A stretch of DNA of 64,000 nt from the NCBI GenBank assembly GCA_934702375.1, contig CAKUYE010000002.1, positions 1-64,000 on the forward strand, given 5' to 3'. This DNA is from an uncultured Bacillota bacterium. GTDB taxonomy: Bacteria > Bacillota > Dehalobacteriia > UBA7702. This document shows positions 17,020 to 26,342 of this stretch, in pieces. Every line of letters begins with the position of its first letter. The stretch's first letter is position 1. The position numbers and the translations under genes are program-made. The notes beneath the pieces are model-generated. The model worked only from the letters and a program-made list of their open reading frames with translations. It searched no databases and was not told where the DNA came from.

Positions 17020-17116
17020 ATCGAGGGCCCGGATGAAAGAGGCCTTCCGACCCCTCGATTGCTTCAGCGATTCCTTTCACAGCCACCATTATAACACGAA
17101 CTGCGGCAAATGTCAC
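17020..17116 (-). promoter_or_regulatory. promoter and hairpin leader of rqcH
   Basis: On the minus strand GTGACA (17116-17111) and TATAAT (17093-17088) are 17 bases apart. The resulting leader of about 110 bases contains an 8-bp stem ATCGAGGG/CCCTCGAT (17020-17059). The role of the hairpin is unknown. Confidence 0.5.
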
Positions 17117-17182
17117 CCTTTTCCTGTCATTGATTTTCCGGATTTTGCATAGAGATAGAGGGACAGGAAGGGAGGACGTGTT

Positions 17183-19777
17183 ATGTGGTATCAAAAATCG
17201 GTAGAAGATACGGAACGTCATTTCAGAACAGACCGAAACAGCGGTCTTACGGCACTGGAACATGACCGCCGCCGGGAACATCATGGCCCCAATGCCTTGG
17301 AGCAAAAGAAACAGACATCTCCGGCAGGGCTGTTTTTCCGTCAGTTTGCAGACTTTATGGTCATGGTGCTGATGGCGGCGGCGGTGGTCTCCGCCATGCT
17401 GGGGGAGAGGGTCGATGCCCTGATGATCCTGGCAATCATCGTGATGAACAGCATCCTTGGCTTTATTCAGGAGTATAAGGCAGAACAGTCTCTGGGTGCG
17501 TTAAAAAAGCTCACCGAGGATGAAGCCCGGGTGCTTATCGGCGGAGAATTGGCAGTAAAAAAGGCCGAGGAGCTTGTTGTCGGTGATGTGGTATTGCTGG
17601 AGACCGGAACAAAGGTCCCGGCGGATCTGCGGCTCACCGAGTCTCTGCGGCTTCGTGCCGAGGAGTCCATTCTCACCGGGGAGGCAAAGGATGTCGCCAA
17701 AACCATAGCGGCTTTGAGCGGCGATATCCCTTTGGCAAAGCGCAGTAATATGTGCTACAGCGGCACGGTGATTACCGGCGGCCGCGGCCGCGGCGTTGTG
17801 GTGGCCACCGGGATGGATACGGAGCTGGGGCATATCGCAAAGCTGCTGGAGCACGGCAAACCGGAGCTTACGCCGCTGCAAAAGCAGCTGAAGCACCTGG
17901 GCAAGATTTTAATTTTACTCTGCACCGTGGTTTGTGTGATCGTTGCCGCTGCCGGCTTTTTTATGGGCGGCGCACTTTACGAAATGATTCTTACCGGCGT
18001 CAGTTTGGGGGTAGCCTCCATTCCCGAAGGGCTGCCCATTGTGGTGACGATATGCCTTGCTTTGGGGGTGCGGCGGCTCACCGCCGTTCACGCCATTGTG
18101 CGGCGGCTGCCGGCGGTGGAGACCCTTGGCTGTGTCACCTGTATCTGTACGGACAAAACCGGCACCCTTACGAAGAGCCGCATGGAAACCCAGTTTTTTT
18201 ACGGCAACGGTCGTTGGTATCCGGCGGCGGAGTTCGGCTCTGCGGGAAAGCTGGCAAAAGATGTGAATCTGGTTATCGGCAATTGCAACAGTCTCTATCG
18301 GGAAGGAGATCGCTATTTTGGCGATGCTACCGAAGTAGCGCTGATGATCGGCGCCGAACGAAACGGTGCTCCCGTGGAAAAGCTCTCCCGAACCGATGAG
18401 ATTGCCTTTGACTCCGACCGCAAGATGATGAGCGTTGCCGTGACTTTCCGGGGGCATACCATGAGTTTGGTAAAGGGTGCGCCGGATCGCATTGTGGATC
18501 GCTGCCGATATATTTCTATCGAAGGAAAAGAGCTGCCTTTGGGCTATGAGGAGAAAAATCTGCTCCGCCGCGCCGTTGCCGCATACAGTGCCGACGGATA
18601 CCGTATTCTGGCTTTGGCCCTGCGCCGGCAGATTGCTGCCGCCGAGGATATGGAGACGGAGCTGACCTTTCTGGCCTTTGCCGCCATCAGTGATCCCCTG
18701 CGGGAGGATGCGGCATCGTCGCTGGCCCGGGCTGCCGCCGCCGGGGTGCGCAGCATCATGATTACCGGCGATCAGAAGGGCACCGCCCTTGCCATCGGCA
18801 GAAAGCTGGGGATCGCCGAGGAAGAAGCCGACGCCGTGACCGGCAGCGAGGTTCAGAAGCTCAGCGACGGAGAGCTAAGCACCCGCCTGGAAAAGGTGTC
18901 GGTGATTGCCGCCGCATCTCCTGCCGATAAAATGCGGGTCGTTTCGGTACTGCGCTCCAAAGGGGAAATCTGCGCCATGACCGGGGATGGCGTCAACGAC
19001 GCCCCGGCGTTAAAAAAAGCGGATATCGGTATCGCCATGGGGCAAAAGGGTACCGATGTAACGAAGGAAGCCGCCGATTTTATTTTGGCCGACGATAATT
19101 TTTCTTCCATTGTAGAAGCGATTTATCAGGGGCGGGGAATCTACGATAATATTCGCAAATTCATTCGCTACCTTCTTTCCTCCAATCTCGGCGAGATTCT
19201 GGTGATGTTTCTCGGTGTGGTTCTCTGCTTTCCTCTGCCGCTGCTGCCTTTGCAGATCCTCTGGATCAATCTGGTTACCGATGGTTTTCCTGCTTTGGCT
19301 TTGGCCATGGAGCCGCCCCGGGCTTCCCTATTGCAGGAGCCGCCGCGAAAAGCCGGTGGCAGCGTTTTCAGCGGCGGTTTGGGCCGAAAGATCGCCCTTC
19401 GCGGGGTAGCCATAGGGGTTCTCTGTTTTTCCGCCTTTTTCCTTGGTATCTACCTCTCCGAGGACATTGCCGTTGCCCGCACCATGGCCTTTAACGCCCT
19501 CGTTCTTTCTCAGCTCTTTTATGTTTTCGATTGCCGCAGCGAACACGGTCTTTTAAAAGGGAAGGATTGGTTTTCCAACCCCTTTTTGCTGATCACCGTT
19601 GCCGTTTCCCTTCTTTTGCAGTGGATTGTTGTATATCATTCCTTTTTTAATGCATTATTTCACACTGTGGCTCTTTCTTCGACAAATCTCCTGTTATCCA
19701 TAGCTTTGGCGGCCTTACCTTCGGCTTTTTCTGCGGTTATCTCGGTAATTTCTCAAAAGAAAAACGAAAAATTTTAG
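17183..19777 (+). CDS. P-type cation ATPase, Ca2+-transporting type (P2)
   Basis: 864 aa, normal for bacterial Ca2+ pumps of the PacL/SERCA-like group. N-terminal cation ATPase domain, actuator motif LTGEA (family usual TGES; the catalytic Glu is kept), PEGLP in helix M4, phosphorylation motif CTDKTGTLT near residue 326, hinge TGDGVNDAPAL near 599, and NLVTDG in M6 with the calcium-site Asn and Asp. It exports Ca2+ (or Mn2+) from the cytoplasm using ATP. Ribosome binding site GGGAGG before the ATG. It stands alone between rqcH (divergent) and the yicC cluster. Confidence 0.9.
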   Translation: MWYQKSVEDTERHFRTDRNSGLTALEHDRRREHHGPNALEQKKQTSPAGLFFRQFADFMVMVLMAAAVVSAMLGERVDALMILAIIVMNSILGFIQEYKAEQSLGALKKLTEDEARVLIGGELAVKKAEELVVGDVVLLETGTKVPADLRLTESLRLRAEESILTGEAKDVAKTIAALSGDIPLAKRSNMCYSGTVITGGRGRGVVVATGMDTELGHIAKLLEHGKPELTPLQKQLKHLGKILILLCTVVCVIVAAAGFFMGGALYEMILTGVSLGVASIPEGLPIVVTICLALGVRRLTAVHAIVRRLPAVETLGCVTCICTDKTGTLTKSRMETQFFYGNGRWYPAAEFGSAGKLAKDVNLVIGNCNSLYREGDRYFGDATEVALMIGAERNGAPVEKLSRTDEIAFDSDRKMMSVAVTFRGHTMSLVKGAPDRIVDRCRYISIEGKELPLGYEEKNLLRRAVAAYSADGYRILALALRRQIAAAEDMETELTFLAFAAISDPLREDAASSLARAAAAGVRSIMITGDQKGTALAIGRKLGIAEEEADAVTGSEVQKLSDGELSTRLEKVSVIAAASPADKMRVVSVLRSKGEICAMTGDGVNDAPALKKADIGIAMGQKGTDVTKEAADFILADDNFSSIVEAIYQGRGIYDNIRKFIRYLLSSNLGEILVMFLGVVLCFPLPLLPLQILWINLVTDGFPALALAMEPPRASLLQEPPRKAGGSVFSGGLGRKIALRGVAIGVLCFSAFFLGIYLSEDIAVARTMAFNALVLSQLFYVFDCRSEHGLLKGKDWFSNPFLLITVAVSLLLQWIVVYHSFFNALFHTVALSSTNLLLSIALAALPSAFSAVISVISQKKNEKF

Positions 19778-19797
19778 AAAAAAAGAAGGATTTAATG

Positions 19798-19826
19798 TTG
19801 TTCTATGGAATAATTTATGGTATAAT
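19798..19826 (+). promoter_or_regulatory. promoter of the yicC-mihF-gmk cluster
   Basis: TTGTTC (19798-19803), 17-base spacer, perfect TATAAT (19821-19826), about 34 bases ahead of the yicC start. Confidence 0.65.
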
Positions 19827-19859
19827 TCTTGCCGATATAGTTTTGAGAGGTATATTGTT

Positions 19860-20738
19860 TTGGTTAGAAGTATGACTGGCTACGGCCGTGAAACAGCAGA
19901 ATCTGAATCCTGGAAGGTTACGGTTGAAATCAAAAGCGTGAATAATCGCTTTTTGGATGTGTCGGTCAAAATGCCGAAGCAGTATAATCCTTTGGAAGAA
20001 CTGATCAAGAAAGAAATTTCCGCGGTCCTCAGCCGCGGTCATGTCGACGCTTATATCACCGTGGAAGAAATCGGTGAAGCCAAGCAGTCCATTGCCGTCG
20101 ATAAAGATCTGGCTTTGGATTATTGCCGGGCAATGCGGGAGCTTTCCGACATTACCGGTATTCCTTACCAAATGACCCTTAAGGATGTTGCCTCCTATTA
20201 CGGGGTTTTGACTGCTCAAAAAGAAGAATCTGATCTTGATGAGCTTTGGAGCACGATGAGTGATGCCATCAAAGGCGCTTTAAAGCAGCTTTTTGAAATG
20301 CGCGTCATCGAAGGTGAAAAATTAGCGGCGGATATTCTCGCCCGCATAGATATATTAGCCATGATCCGGGAAAAGATCCTGGTCAGAAGTCCTCTCGTCT
20401 TAAACGATTACAGAGAAAAGCTGACCCGAAGGATCGAAGAAGTTCTCGGTGAAATAGAAATTGACCACGATAAAATTTTAAATGAAGTAGCCTTTTTTGC
20501 CGATAAGGCCGATATTGCCGAAGAACTGACCCGGCTTTTAAGCCATTTTGATCAGTTCAAGAGTAATCTGGCCAAGGATGAACCCGTCGGCCGAAAGCTG
20601 GACTTTATTTTGCAGGAAATGAACCGCGAGGTCAATACCATTGGATCCAAAGCGAATGATACAGAAATCAGCCACCTGGTGATTGAAGCCAAGGGAGAGC
20701 TGGAAAAAATTAGAGAGCAAGTACAAAATTTCGAATAA
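19860..20738 (+). CDS. yicC: YicC-family endoribonuclease
   Basis: 292 aa. Family opening VRSMTGYGRE, then KSVNNRFLDVSVKMP, and the C-terminal DUF1732 segment (GRKLDFILQEMNREVNTIGSK) near residue 245. YicC proteins are RNA endonucleases implicated in small-RNA turnover. Start is TTG at 19860, placed by GAGAGG nine bases upstream and by the conserved N-terminus. It leads the conserved cluster with gmk, rpoZ and coaBC. Confidence 0.92.
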   Translation: MVRSMTGYGRETAESESWKVTVEIKSVNNRFLDVSVKMPKQYNPLEELIKKEISAVLSRGHVDAYITVEEIGEAKQSIAVDKDLALDYCRAMRELSDITGIPYQMTLKDVASYYGVLTAQKEESDLDELWSTMSDAIKGALKQLFEMRVIEGEKLAADILARIDILAMIREKILVRSPLVLNDYREKLTRRIEEVLGEIEIDHDKILNEVAFFADKADIAEELTRLLSHFDQFKSNLAKDEPVGRKLDFILQEMNREVNTIGSKANDTEISHLVIEAKGELEKIREQVQNFE

Positions 20739-20802
20739 GTTTTGAGTCCATAACCGCTGCCTTAGGCAACGGAAATTATATATAACTATGGAGGATAGAA
20801 CT

Positions 20803-21108
20803 ATGGCAGTTCCGAATTTATCTACCCAGGAAAGAGCAAACGCTCTTGCCAAAGCGCAGGAAATGCGCACCAAACGAATGGAATTACGTAAGGAATTAAA
20901 AGCCGGTACCATCACCCTGGCGGAAGTTTTAAAGAGAGATGACGAGATCGTCACCCGCATGAAGGTGAAGTATTTGCTGGAATCCCTGCCCAACGTCGGT
21001 AAGATTACCGCCCTTTCCATTATGGAGGAAATCGGCATCAACGAATCCCGCCGCGTACAGGGCCTTGGCAAACGTCAGCTGGCATTGCTGCTGGAAAAAT
21101 TAGCATAA
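20803..21108 (+). CDS. mihF: actinobacterial-type integration host factor (mIHF-like)
   Basis: 101 aa. A helical basic N-terminus (ANALAKAQEMRTKRMELRKE) is followed by a helix-two-turn-helix/HhH core, with LLESLPNVGKITALSIM and GINESRRVQGLGKRQ near the end. These match mIHF, the DNA-bending protein of actinobacteria, where the gene also sits before gmk. The ATG at 20803 is chosen for its GGAGG eight bases upstream; an ATG at 20788 overlaps that site. Here it takes the place that remA (DUF370) usually has between yicC and gmk in Bacillota. Confidence 0.85.
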   Translation: MAVPNLSTQERANALAKAQEMRTKRMELRKELKAGTITLAEVLKRDDEIVTRMKVKYLLESLPNVGKITALSIMEEIGINESRRVQGLGKRQLALLLEKLA

Positions 21109-21345
21109 GGAACCGGATTTTTCGGTATCCTACCCGGTAAGAATAAAGATTTTGACCCTACCGATACACAATTTTCCCGCATTTTCATACGGAAATCTTT
21201 GTGTTTGCTTTATGCGCACTTCCGGCGGTTATTAGACCTCGATTTTCTTTCCAATAAGATAAATAAGCAGCGCGTGACAAAAATAAGATGATTCCGTGGG
21301 AGGCCTTCCCACAGAGGCATTCGGAAAATTTGGGATGATGATAAA

Positions 21346-21963
21346 ATGAAGTCTGAAGGACTCTTGATTGTGATATCCGGCCCCTCCGGCGTTGGCAAAG
21401 GCACCGTTTGTGCTTCTTTGCTGGAACAGCTGGAGACCCTTAAGGTCTCCTTGTCCGATACAACGCGAACGCCGCGAGCAGGTGAAAAAAACGGCATAAA
21501 TTATTCCTTTATTACCAAGGAACAGTTTCTTACCAACATAGAAAACGAAGTCTATCTGGAATGGGCGGAAGTCTATGGAAATTTCTACGGCACACCAAAA
21601 GCCGCCGTGGAAAATAATATAAAAAATGGTGTAGATACGCTCCTTGAGATCGATACTCAAGGAGCTTCTCTTGTTAAAAAACAGTATCCCGACGGCGTGT
21701 ATATCTTTATTGCACCGCCGGATTTCAAAACTCTGGAGAGTCGCCTTCGCGGTCGTAAAACCGATAGCGAAGAATCGATCCTTCGGCGTTTGAATCTGTT
21801 TCAATCGGAGATCCAGAAGATCCCCATGTACGATTACGTCGTTGTCAACGACAGCGTGGACAGCGCCGTAGAAAAGGTTCGGGCCATCCTCACTGCGGAA
21901 CATCTGCGGTTTGAACATACCCTGACCTATACAAATCTATTTTCGGAGGACGATTCATTATGA
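21346..21963 (+). CDS. gmk: guanylate kinase
   Basis: 205 aa, normal. P-loop GPSGVGKGT at residues 10-18, the GMP-binding SDTTRTPRAGEKNG segment and the lid with RLRGRKTDSEE. It converts GMP and ATP to GDP and ADP. The stop overlaps the rpoZ start by 4 bases. It is separated from mihF by 237 bases with no recognisable gene, holding only a small hairpin (GTGGGAGGCCTTCCCAC, about 21296-21313), and the ribosome binding site is weak. Confidence 0.96.
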   Translation: MKSEGLLIVISGPSGVGKGTVCASLLEQLETLKVSLSDTTRTPRAGEKNGINYSFITKEQFLTNIENEVYLEWAEVYGNFYGTPKAAVENNIKNGVDTLLEIDTQGASLVKKQYPDGVYIFIAPPDFKTLESRLRGRKTDSEESILRRLNLFQSEIQKIPMYDYVVVNDSVDSAVEKVRAILTAEHLRFEHTLTYTNLFSEDDSL

Positions 21964-22253
21964 TGGTTGAACCCGGTATGGATGTTTTGCTTGCTCATGT
22001 CGATTCCAAATATACTTTGGCTTCGGTAAGTGCAAAACGTGCCAGAAAAATCTTAATTAATAATCGCGGCTCACTTGTGAACCCCGTGACCGTTGCTTTG
22101 CAGGAAATCGCAGATGGAAAAATCACCTGGGAACGTGAGGATGAGGAAGAACCCGAATACAATCTGACCCCGGCAGCCTCCGGTGTCGGCGGTATGATTG
22201 ACCTGGATGATGACAGCGACCTGCACTCCGGAGAGGAACACGAAAATGAATAA
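21960..22253 (+). CDS. rpoZ: RNA polymerase omega subunit
   Basis: 97 aa. The core MVEPGMDVLLAHVDSKYTL...VSAKRARKI is the omega fold that chaperones the beta-prime subunit. The C-terminal 35 residues are an acidic tail (EREDEEEPEYN) with Ser/Gly. It overlaps gmk (ATGA) and coaBC (8 bases) in the order normal for Bacillota. Confidence 0.92.
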   Translation: MMVEPGMDVLLAHVDSKYTLASVSAKRARKILINNRGSLVNPVTVALQEIADGKITWEREDEEEPEYNLTPAASGVGGMIDLDDDSDLHSGEEHENE

Positions 22254-23451
22254 GAAAACCATCGCCATCGGTGTCTCCGGTGGTATCGCGGCGTATAAAG
22301 TCATTGATCTTGTGAGCCGCCTGGCGAAAAAAGGCTTTCAAACTGAAGTGATTATGACAGAGGCCGCCGCAGAGCTTGTGGGGCCTTTTACTTTTGCCAC
22401 AATCTCCGGCCGCCCGGTTCACACAAAAATGTTTCAGGAACAATACGGCGACCATATGGAAGTGGAGCATATTGCCATTGGCGACCGCGCCGATCTGATG
22501 GTGATCGTACCGGCTACCGCCAACATTATGGCCAAGGCCGCCCATGGGATTGCCGATGATCTGCTGTCCTCGGTGATTTTGGCGGCAGACAGCCCGGTGA
22601 TGTATTTCCCGGCGATGAATACCCGGATGTGGGAAAACCCCGTAACTCAGGAAAACGTGGCAAAGCTGCGCTCCCTGGGCCATGAGGTCATTGACCCCGA
22701 TGCCGGCTTCCTTGCCTGCGGAACTGCGGGAAAGGGACGTCTCGGCAGCATTGAAATGATTGAGGAAACCATCCTCAACGCCATGGCGGCTTTGGAAAAG
22801 GGCCGGGATCTGGAAGGCAAAACCGTTTTGATCTCTGCCGGCCCCACCGAAGAAGCCATTGATCCGGTACGCTGCATCACCAACCACAGCAGCGGTAAAA
22901 TGGGCTATGCTTTGGCTAAGGCGGCTTATCGTCGCGGCGCCGAAGTTCACCTTGTCAGTGGTCCGGTGGCATTGGAGCCTCCCGCCGGCGTTCATTGCTA
23001 TCCGGTGCGTTCCGCACTGGAAATGAAGGCTGAAATTGATGGGCTTTACGGACAAGCCGATATTACCATTATGGCAGCGGCGGTGGCGGATTACCATGTC
23101 AAGGAGATCGCCCCTCATAAATTGAAAAAATCAGGAACCACCCTTACCCTGGAGCTGGAGCCGAATCCGGATATCCTTGCTTCTCTGGGTGCAAATAAAC
23201 ATGGCATTCTTGTGGGCTTTGCCGCAGAAACGCAAAATCTCAAGGAAAATGCCATGAGTAAGCTGGAAAGAAAGAATCTCGACCTCATTGTGGCAAACAA
23301 TGTAGCGAAAGAGGGCGCCGGCTTCGGCAGCGATACCAATATTGTGACGATCTACACGAAAAACGGCGCTGTCGATATTCCAAAGATGCCAAAGGACGCA
23401 TTGGCCGATGTGATCTTTGACTATATAAGAAAACAGGAGGAACAGATTTAA
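22246..23451 (+). CDS. coaBC: bifunctional phosphopantothenoylcysteine decarboxylase/synthetase
   Basis: 401 aa. N-terminal CoaC flavoprotein domain (IAIGVSGGIAAYK, PAMNTRMWENPVTQEN, catalytic-Cys region ACGTAGKGRL), then CoaB (ISAGPTEEAIDPVR, about residue 190, ending VANNVAKEGAGFGSDTN). It makes 4'-phosphopantetheine from phosphopantothenate, CTP and cysteine for coenzyme A. The start at 22246 fits the GGAGAGG ribosome binding site and the family N-terminus. It overlaps rpoZ and touches metK. Confidence 0.96.
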   Translation: MNKKTIAIGVSGGIAAYKVIDLVSRLAKKGFQTEVIMTEAAAELVGPFTFATISGRPVHTKMFQEQYGDHMEVEHIAIGDRADLMVIVPATANIMAKAAHGIADDLLSSVILAADSPVMYFPAMNTRMWENPVTQENVAKLRSLGHEVIDPDAGFLACGTAGKGRLGSIEMIEETILNAMAALEKGRDLEGKTVLISAGPTEEAIDPVRCITNHSSGKMGYALAKAAYRRGAEVHLVSGPVALEPPAGVHCYPVRSALEMKAEIDGLYGQADITIMAAAVADYHVKEIAPHKLKKSGTTLTLELEPNPDILASLGANKHGILVGFAAETQNLKENAMSKLERKNLDLIVANNVAKEGAGFGSDTNIVTIYTKNGAVDIPKMPKDALADVIFDYIRKQEEQI

Positions 23452-24605
23452 TGAGAAAACTAATTACATCCGAGTCGGTCACCGAAGGACATCCCGATAA
23501 GGTCTGCGATAAGATCGCCGATGGGATCCTCGATGCTTTGCTGGCCGAAGACCCCCAATCCCGGGTGGCCTGCGAAGTCGTTGTCAGCACCGGTATGGTG
23601 CTTGTGACCGGTGAAATTACCACTGATTGCTATGTGGATATTCCGAAGGTAGCCAGAGATACCATCAAAGAAATTGGCTACACCCGTGCAAAATATGGTT
23701 TTGACGGCGACACCTGCGCCGTTTTGACTTCTATCAAAGAACAAAGCCCCGATATTGCCATGGGGGTAAACGAATCTCAGGATGATAAATCCACCGGCGC
23801 CGGCGACCAGGGGATGATGTATGGCTATGCCAGCGATGAAACCGAAGAGCTGATGCCTATGCCCATCGTTATGGCTCATCGCCTTACCCGCCAGCTGGCC
23901 AAGATCCGCAGAGAAGGGGTTTTGCCCTACCTCCGTCCCGATGGCAAAAGCCAGGTTACTGTGGAATATGATGATGACAAAGCCGTGCGCATTAATACCG
24001 TTGTCATTTCCACTCAGCATGATCCCGATGTAGATCACGACACCCTGGAAAAGGATATCATCGAAAAGGTCATCAAAGCGGTGCTCCCGGCAGAGCTTCT
24101 CGATGAAAAAACTATCTATCACGTCAATCCTACCGGCCGTTTTGTTATTGGCGGTCCCGTAGGGGATGCCGGTGTTACCGGTCGTAAGATTATTGTCGAT
24201 ACTTACGGCGGTGTGGGCCGTCACGGCGGCGGCGCTTTCTCCGGGAAGGATCCCACAAAGGTAGACCGTTCCGCTTGCTATGCCGCCCGCTACGTGGCAA
24301 AGAACATCGTTGCTGCCGGCTTGGCCCATAAATGCGAAGTTCAGGTGGCCTATGCCATTGGCATTGCCAACCCGGTTTCGGTTATGGTCGATACCTTTGG
24401 TACCGGCGTTCTTCCCGATGACCGCATCGGAGAGCTGATCAAGGAACATTTTGACCTTCGTCCCGCTGCCATCATTGACCATTTTGACCTGCGCCGTCCT
24501 CTGTACAGTCAGGTTGCGGCCTATGGTCATTTCGGCAGAAACGATTTGGATCTGCCCTGGGAAAAAACGGATAAGGCAGAAGTATTGTCCCAATACTTAA
24601 AATAA
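23451..24605 (+). CDS. metK: S-adenosylmethionine synthetase
   Basis: 384 aa, normal. TSESVTEGHPDKVCD at the N-terminus (ATP-binding His), GAGDQGMMYGYA hexapeptide region near residue 118 and GGGAFSGKDPTKVDRS near 258. It forms SAM from methionine and ATP. ATG overlaps the coaBC stop by one base and has an AGGAGG site. No SAM riboswitch is expected or seen, because it is an internal operon gene. Confidence 0.98.
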   Translation: MRKLITSESVTEGHPDKVCDKIADGILDALLAEDPQSRVACEVVVSTGMVLVTGEITTDCYVDIPKVARDTIKEIGYTRAKYGFDGDTCAVLTSIKEQSPDIAMGVNESQDDKSTGAGDQGMMYGYASDETEELMPMPIVMAHRLTRQLAKIRREGVLPYLRPDGKSQVTVEYDDDKAVRINTVVISTQHDPDVDHDTLEKDIIEKVIKAVLPAELLDEKTIYHVNPTGRFVIGGPVGDAGVTGRKIIVDTYGGVGRHGGGAFSGKDPTKVDRSACYAARYVAKNIVAAGLAHKCEVQVAYAIGIANPVSVMVDTFGTGVLPDDRIGELIKEHFDLRPAAIIDHFDLRRPLYSQVAAYGHFGRNDLDLPWEKTDKAEVLSQYLK

Positions 24606-24677
24606 ATGAAAAAAAGATTCGGTGCGCCACTGTAATGTTTCGTTGCCGACGCGCAGAATCGCGGATTATGCCAAAAT

Positions 24678-24735
24678 CGGCGGGAATCGCACCATCGGAT
24701 ACTTTTATACCGATGGCACGTTTCCCGCCGTTTTT
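24678..24735 (+). terminator. long-hairpin terminator after metK
   Basis: Two-part stem (CGGCGGGAA/TTCCCGCCG outside, ACCATCGG/CCGATGG inside) followed by TTTTT. It closes the yicC-metK cluster. Confidence 0.8.
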
Positions 24736-24791
24736 ATGTTTTGAAGCCATGGGTTCCACCCGAAGTGAAATGGGGCGCTGTTGTCGGAAAC

Positions 24792-24820
24792 TTGATTTTT
24801 CATTTATAATTTGATACAAT
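24792..24820 (+). promoter_or_regulatory. promoter of the GT2-GtrA gene
   Basis: TTGATT (24792-24797), 17-base spacer, TACAAT (24815-24820), 15 bases before the ribosome binding site. Confidence 0.65.
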
Positions 24821-24847
24821 AGTGAACTGTAAATGGAGGAGTCCGCA

Positions 24848-25933
24848 TTGGAAAGATGTATATTGATCATTCCGGCCATGGAGCCTCGAAAGGACTTTGC
24901 CGGTTTTATCGACGAATTACTTCAATTACATATGGGGCCAATCATCGTGGTAGACGATGGCAGCGGCATGAAATTCCGCAATCTTTTTCGCAGCATCAAT
25001 GCAAAAGAAAACTGCACCGTATTGTATCATGAAAAAAATTACGGCAAAGGTGCTTCCATCAAAACGGCGATTCGCTGGTGTCTGGAGCATTTTTACAGCT
25101 TTAAAGGCATCATCACCGTCGATTGCGATGGCCAGCATCTGCCCAAGGATGTGAAGGCGGTTTACGATAAGCTCATCACGTTACAGGAAAATGAGCTTGT
25201 TCTCGGGGTGCGTTCCTTCGATAATGAAGAAACGCCGGAAATGAGCCGCTTGGGCAACCGTGTTTCCTCCTGGATCATGAAAACGCTGTACAGCATTGAT
25301 CTTCAGGATACCCAAACCGGTTTGCGGGGCTTTCATCGTTCCCTGCTGGAGTGGCTTCTCACCGTTGGCGGCGATCATTACGACTACGAATTGAACGTGT
25401 TGATCGAAGCCAAGAAAAAGAGCGTGACATTCAACCTGGTTCATGTGGAAACGGTTTATTTTCGGCGTAATATCGACAGTCACTATCGTCCCTTTACCGA
25501 TTCCCTTTATATTGCCCGAATCATGGCCCACGGTGTGATGAAGTATTTTGCTTCTTCTCTCACTGCCACAGCTCTGGATCTCTCGATCTTTACGATTTTG
25601 ACGAAAGTTGTGTTCAGTCATTTGCCTCTTTCCTTCCGTCTCTTATTCGGCACCCTGATTGCACGTATCTTTTCGTCGATCCTCAATTATTCCATTAATC
25701 GGCGGCTGGTCTTTTCCCAGGATACCCGATTTTACCCCACGATGCTCAAGTTCTACACCGTGTGGATCTGTCAGCTGTCGATCTCCTATTCCCTCGTTCT
25801 GGCCCTAACCGCGGCCAGCGGTATTGATGAGGTCTTTATCAAAATGTTGGTGGATGCCGTTTTGGCATTGTTCAGTTATCAGGTGCAGTTGAGGTGGGTG
25901 TTTAAGAACCCGAACCACGAAATCCGCCGTTAG
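24848..25933 (+). CDS. GT2 glycosyltransferase fused to a GtrA-type membrane domain
   Basis: 361 aa. The N-terminal 220 residues are a dolichol-phosphate-mannose-synthase-like GT2 domain: IIVVDDGSG and the DCDGQH metal motif, with a DTQTGLRGFH acceptor loop. The remainder holds about four membrane helices of the GtrA family. Such proteins load sugars onto a polyprenyl phosphate and help flip them for wall or surface glycan decoration. Start is TTG at 24848, seven bases after GGAGGA; an ATG at 24833 would place that site inside the gene. The sugar is unknown. Confidence 0.8.
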   Translation: MERCILIIPAMEPRKDFAGFIDELLQLHMGPIIVVDDGSGMKFRNLFRSINAKENCTVLYHEKNYGKGASIKTAIRWCLEHFYSFKGIITVDCDGQHLPKDVKAVYDKLITLQENELVLGVRSFDNEETPEMSRLGNRVSSWIMKTLYSIDLQDTQTGLRGFHRSLLEWLLTVGGDHYDYELNVLIEAKKKSVTFNLVHVETVYFRRNIDSHYRPFTDSLYIARIMAHGVMKYFASSLTATALDLSIFTILTKVVFSHLPLSFRLLFGTLIARIFSSILNYSINRRLVFSQDTRFYPTMLKFYTVWICQLSISYSLVLALTAASGIDEVFIKMLVDAVLALFSYQVQLRWVFKNPNHEIRR

Positions 25934-25941
25934 GTACGGAT

Positions 25942-26153
25942 GTGCTAAATGCACAGAATCCCGCAAAATCTTCGCTAAACCGCTTCCGGGTACAAGGAGT
26001 ACACCTCCAGCGATTTAACGAAGCTTTTACGCGATTCAGCACATTTATCCCATCCTTTTCCGGGTAAGGTATGGATGGGTTAGATTTACGCACTTGGAGT
26101 TATTTTTTACGTTAAAAGTAGTCAACTCGCATGGCTTCTCCTCGAGGAGAAGC
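25942..26153. repeat. intergenic palindromic repeat region
   Basis: Part of a 409-base gap (25934-26342) with no gene. Imperfect hairpin of about 100 nt: CGCAAAATCTTCGCTAAACCGCT pairs, with mismatches, with 26009-26042; the tip is GTAC-aagga-GTAC. A second dyad CCCATCC/GGATGGG spans about 26050-26080. A perfect 20-bp palindrome lies at 26134-26153. The outline resembles mobile intergenic hairpin elements, but I cannot name the family. Confidence 0.55.
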
Positions 26154-26268
26154 TGGCAGCGTTAGCTGACTGATGAGGTGGCGCGATGGGGGTAATGGTA
26201 TCTTATTATAAAACGTTTCTGCGGCGCAGCACCTTTCCTATATAGAAGGACTGCTTTGCTTGTGATAT

Positions 26269-26291
26269 CCGGCGTGATTTGCCGGTTTTTT
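26269..26291 (+). terminator. small terminator before the hydantoinase gene
   Basis: Stem CCGGC/GCCGG with a 7-base loop followed by six T, 50 bases before the next start codon. Confidence 0.6.
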
Positions 26292-26342
26292 GCATATTTT
26301 CAGAATAGATAAAAAGTGTGAAAACATGAAAGGGATGAAAAC

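Noticed and set aside
21109..21345. Search for remA (DUF370) in the gap before gmk
   Set aside because: No frame of the right size or sequence is present; the slot is taken by the mIHF-like gene.
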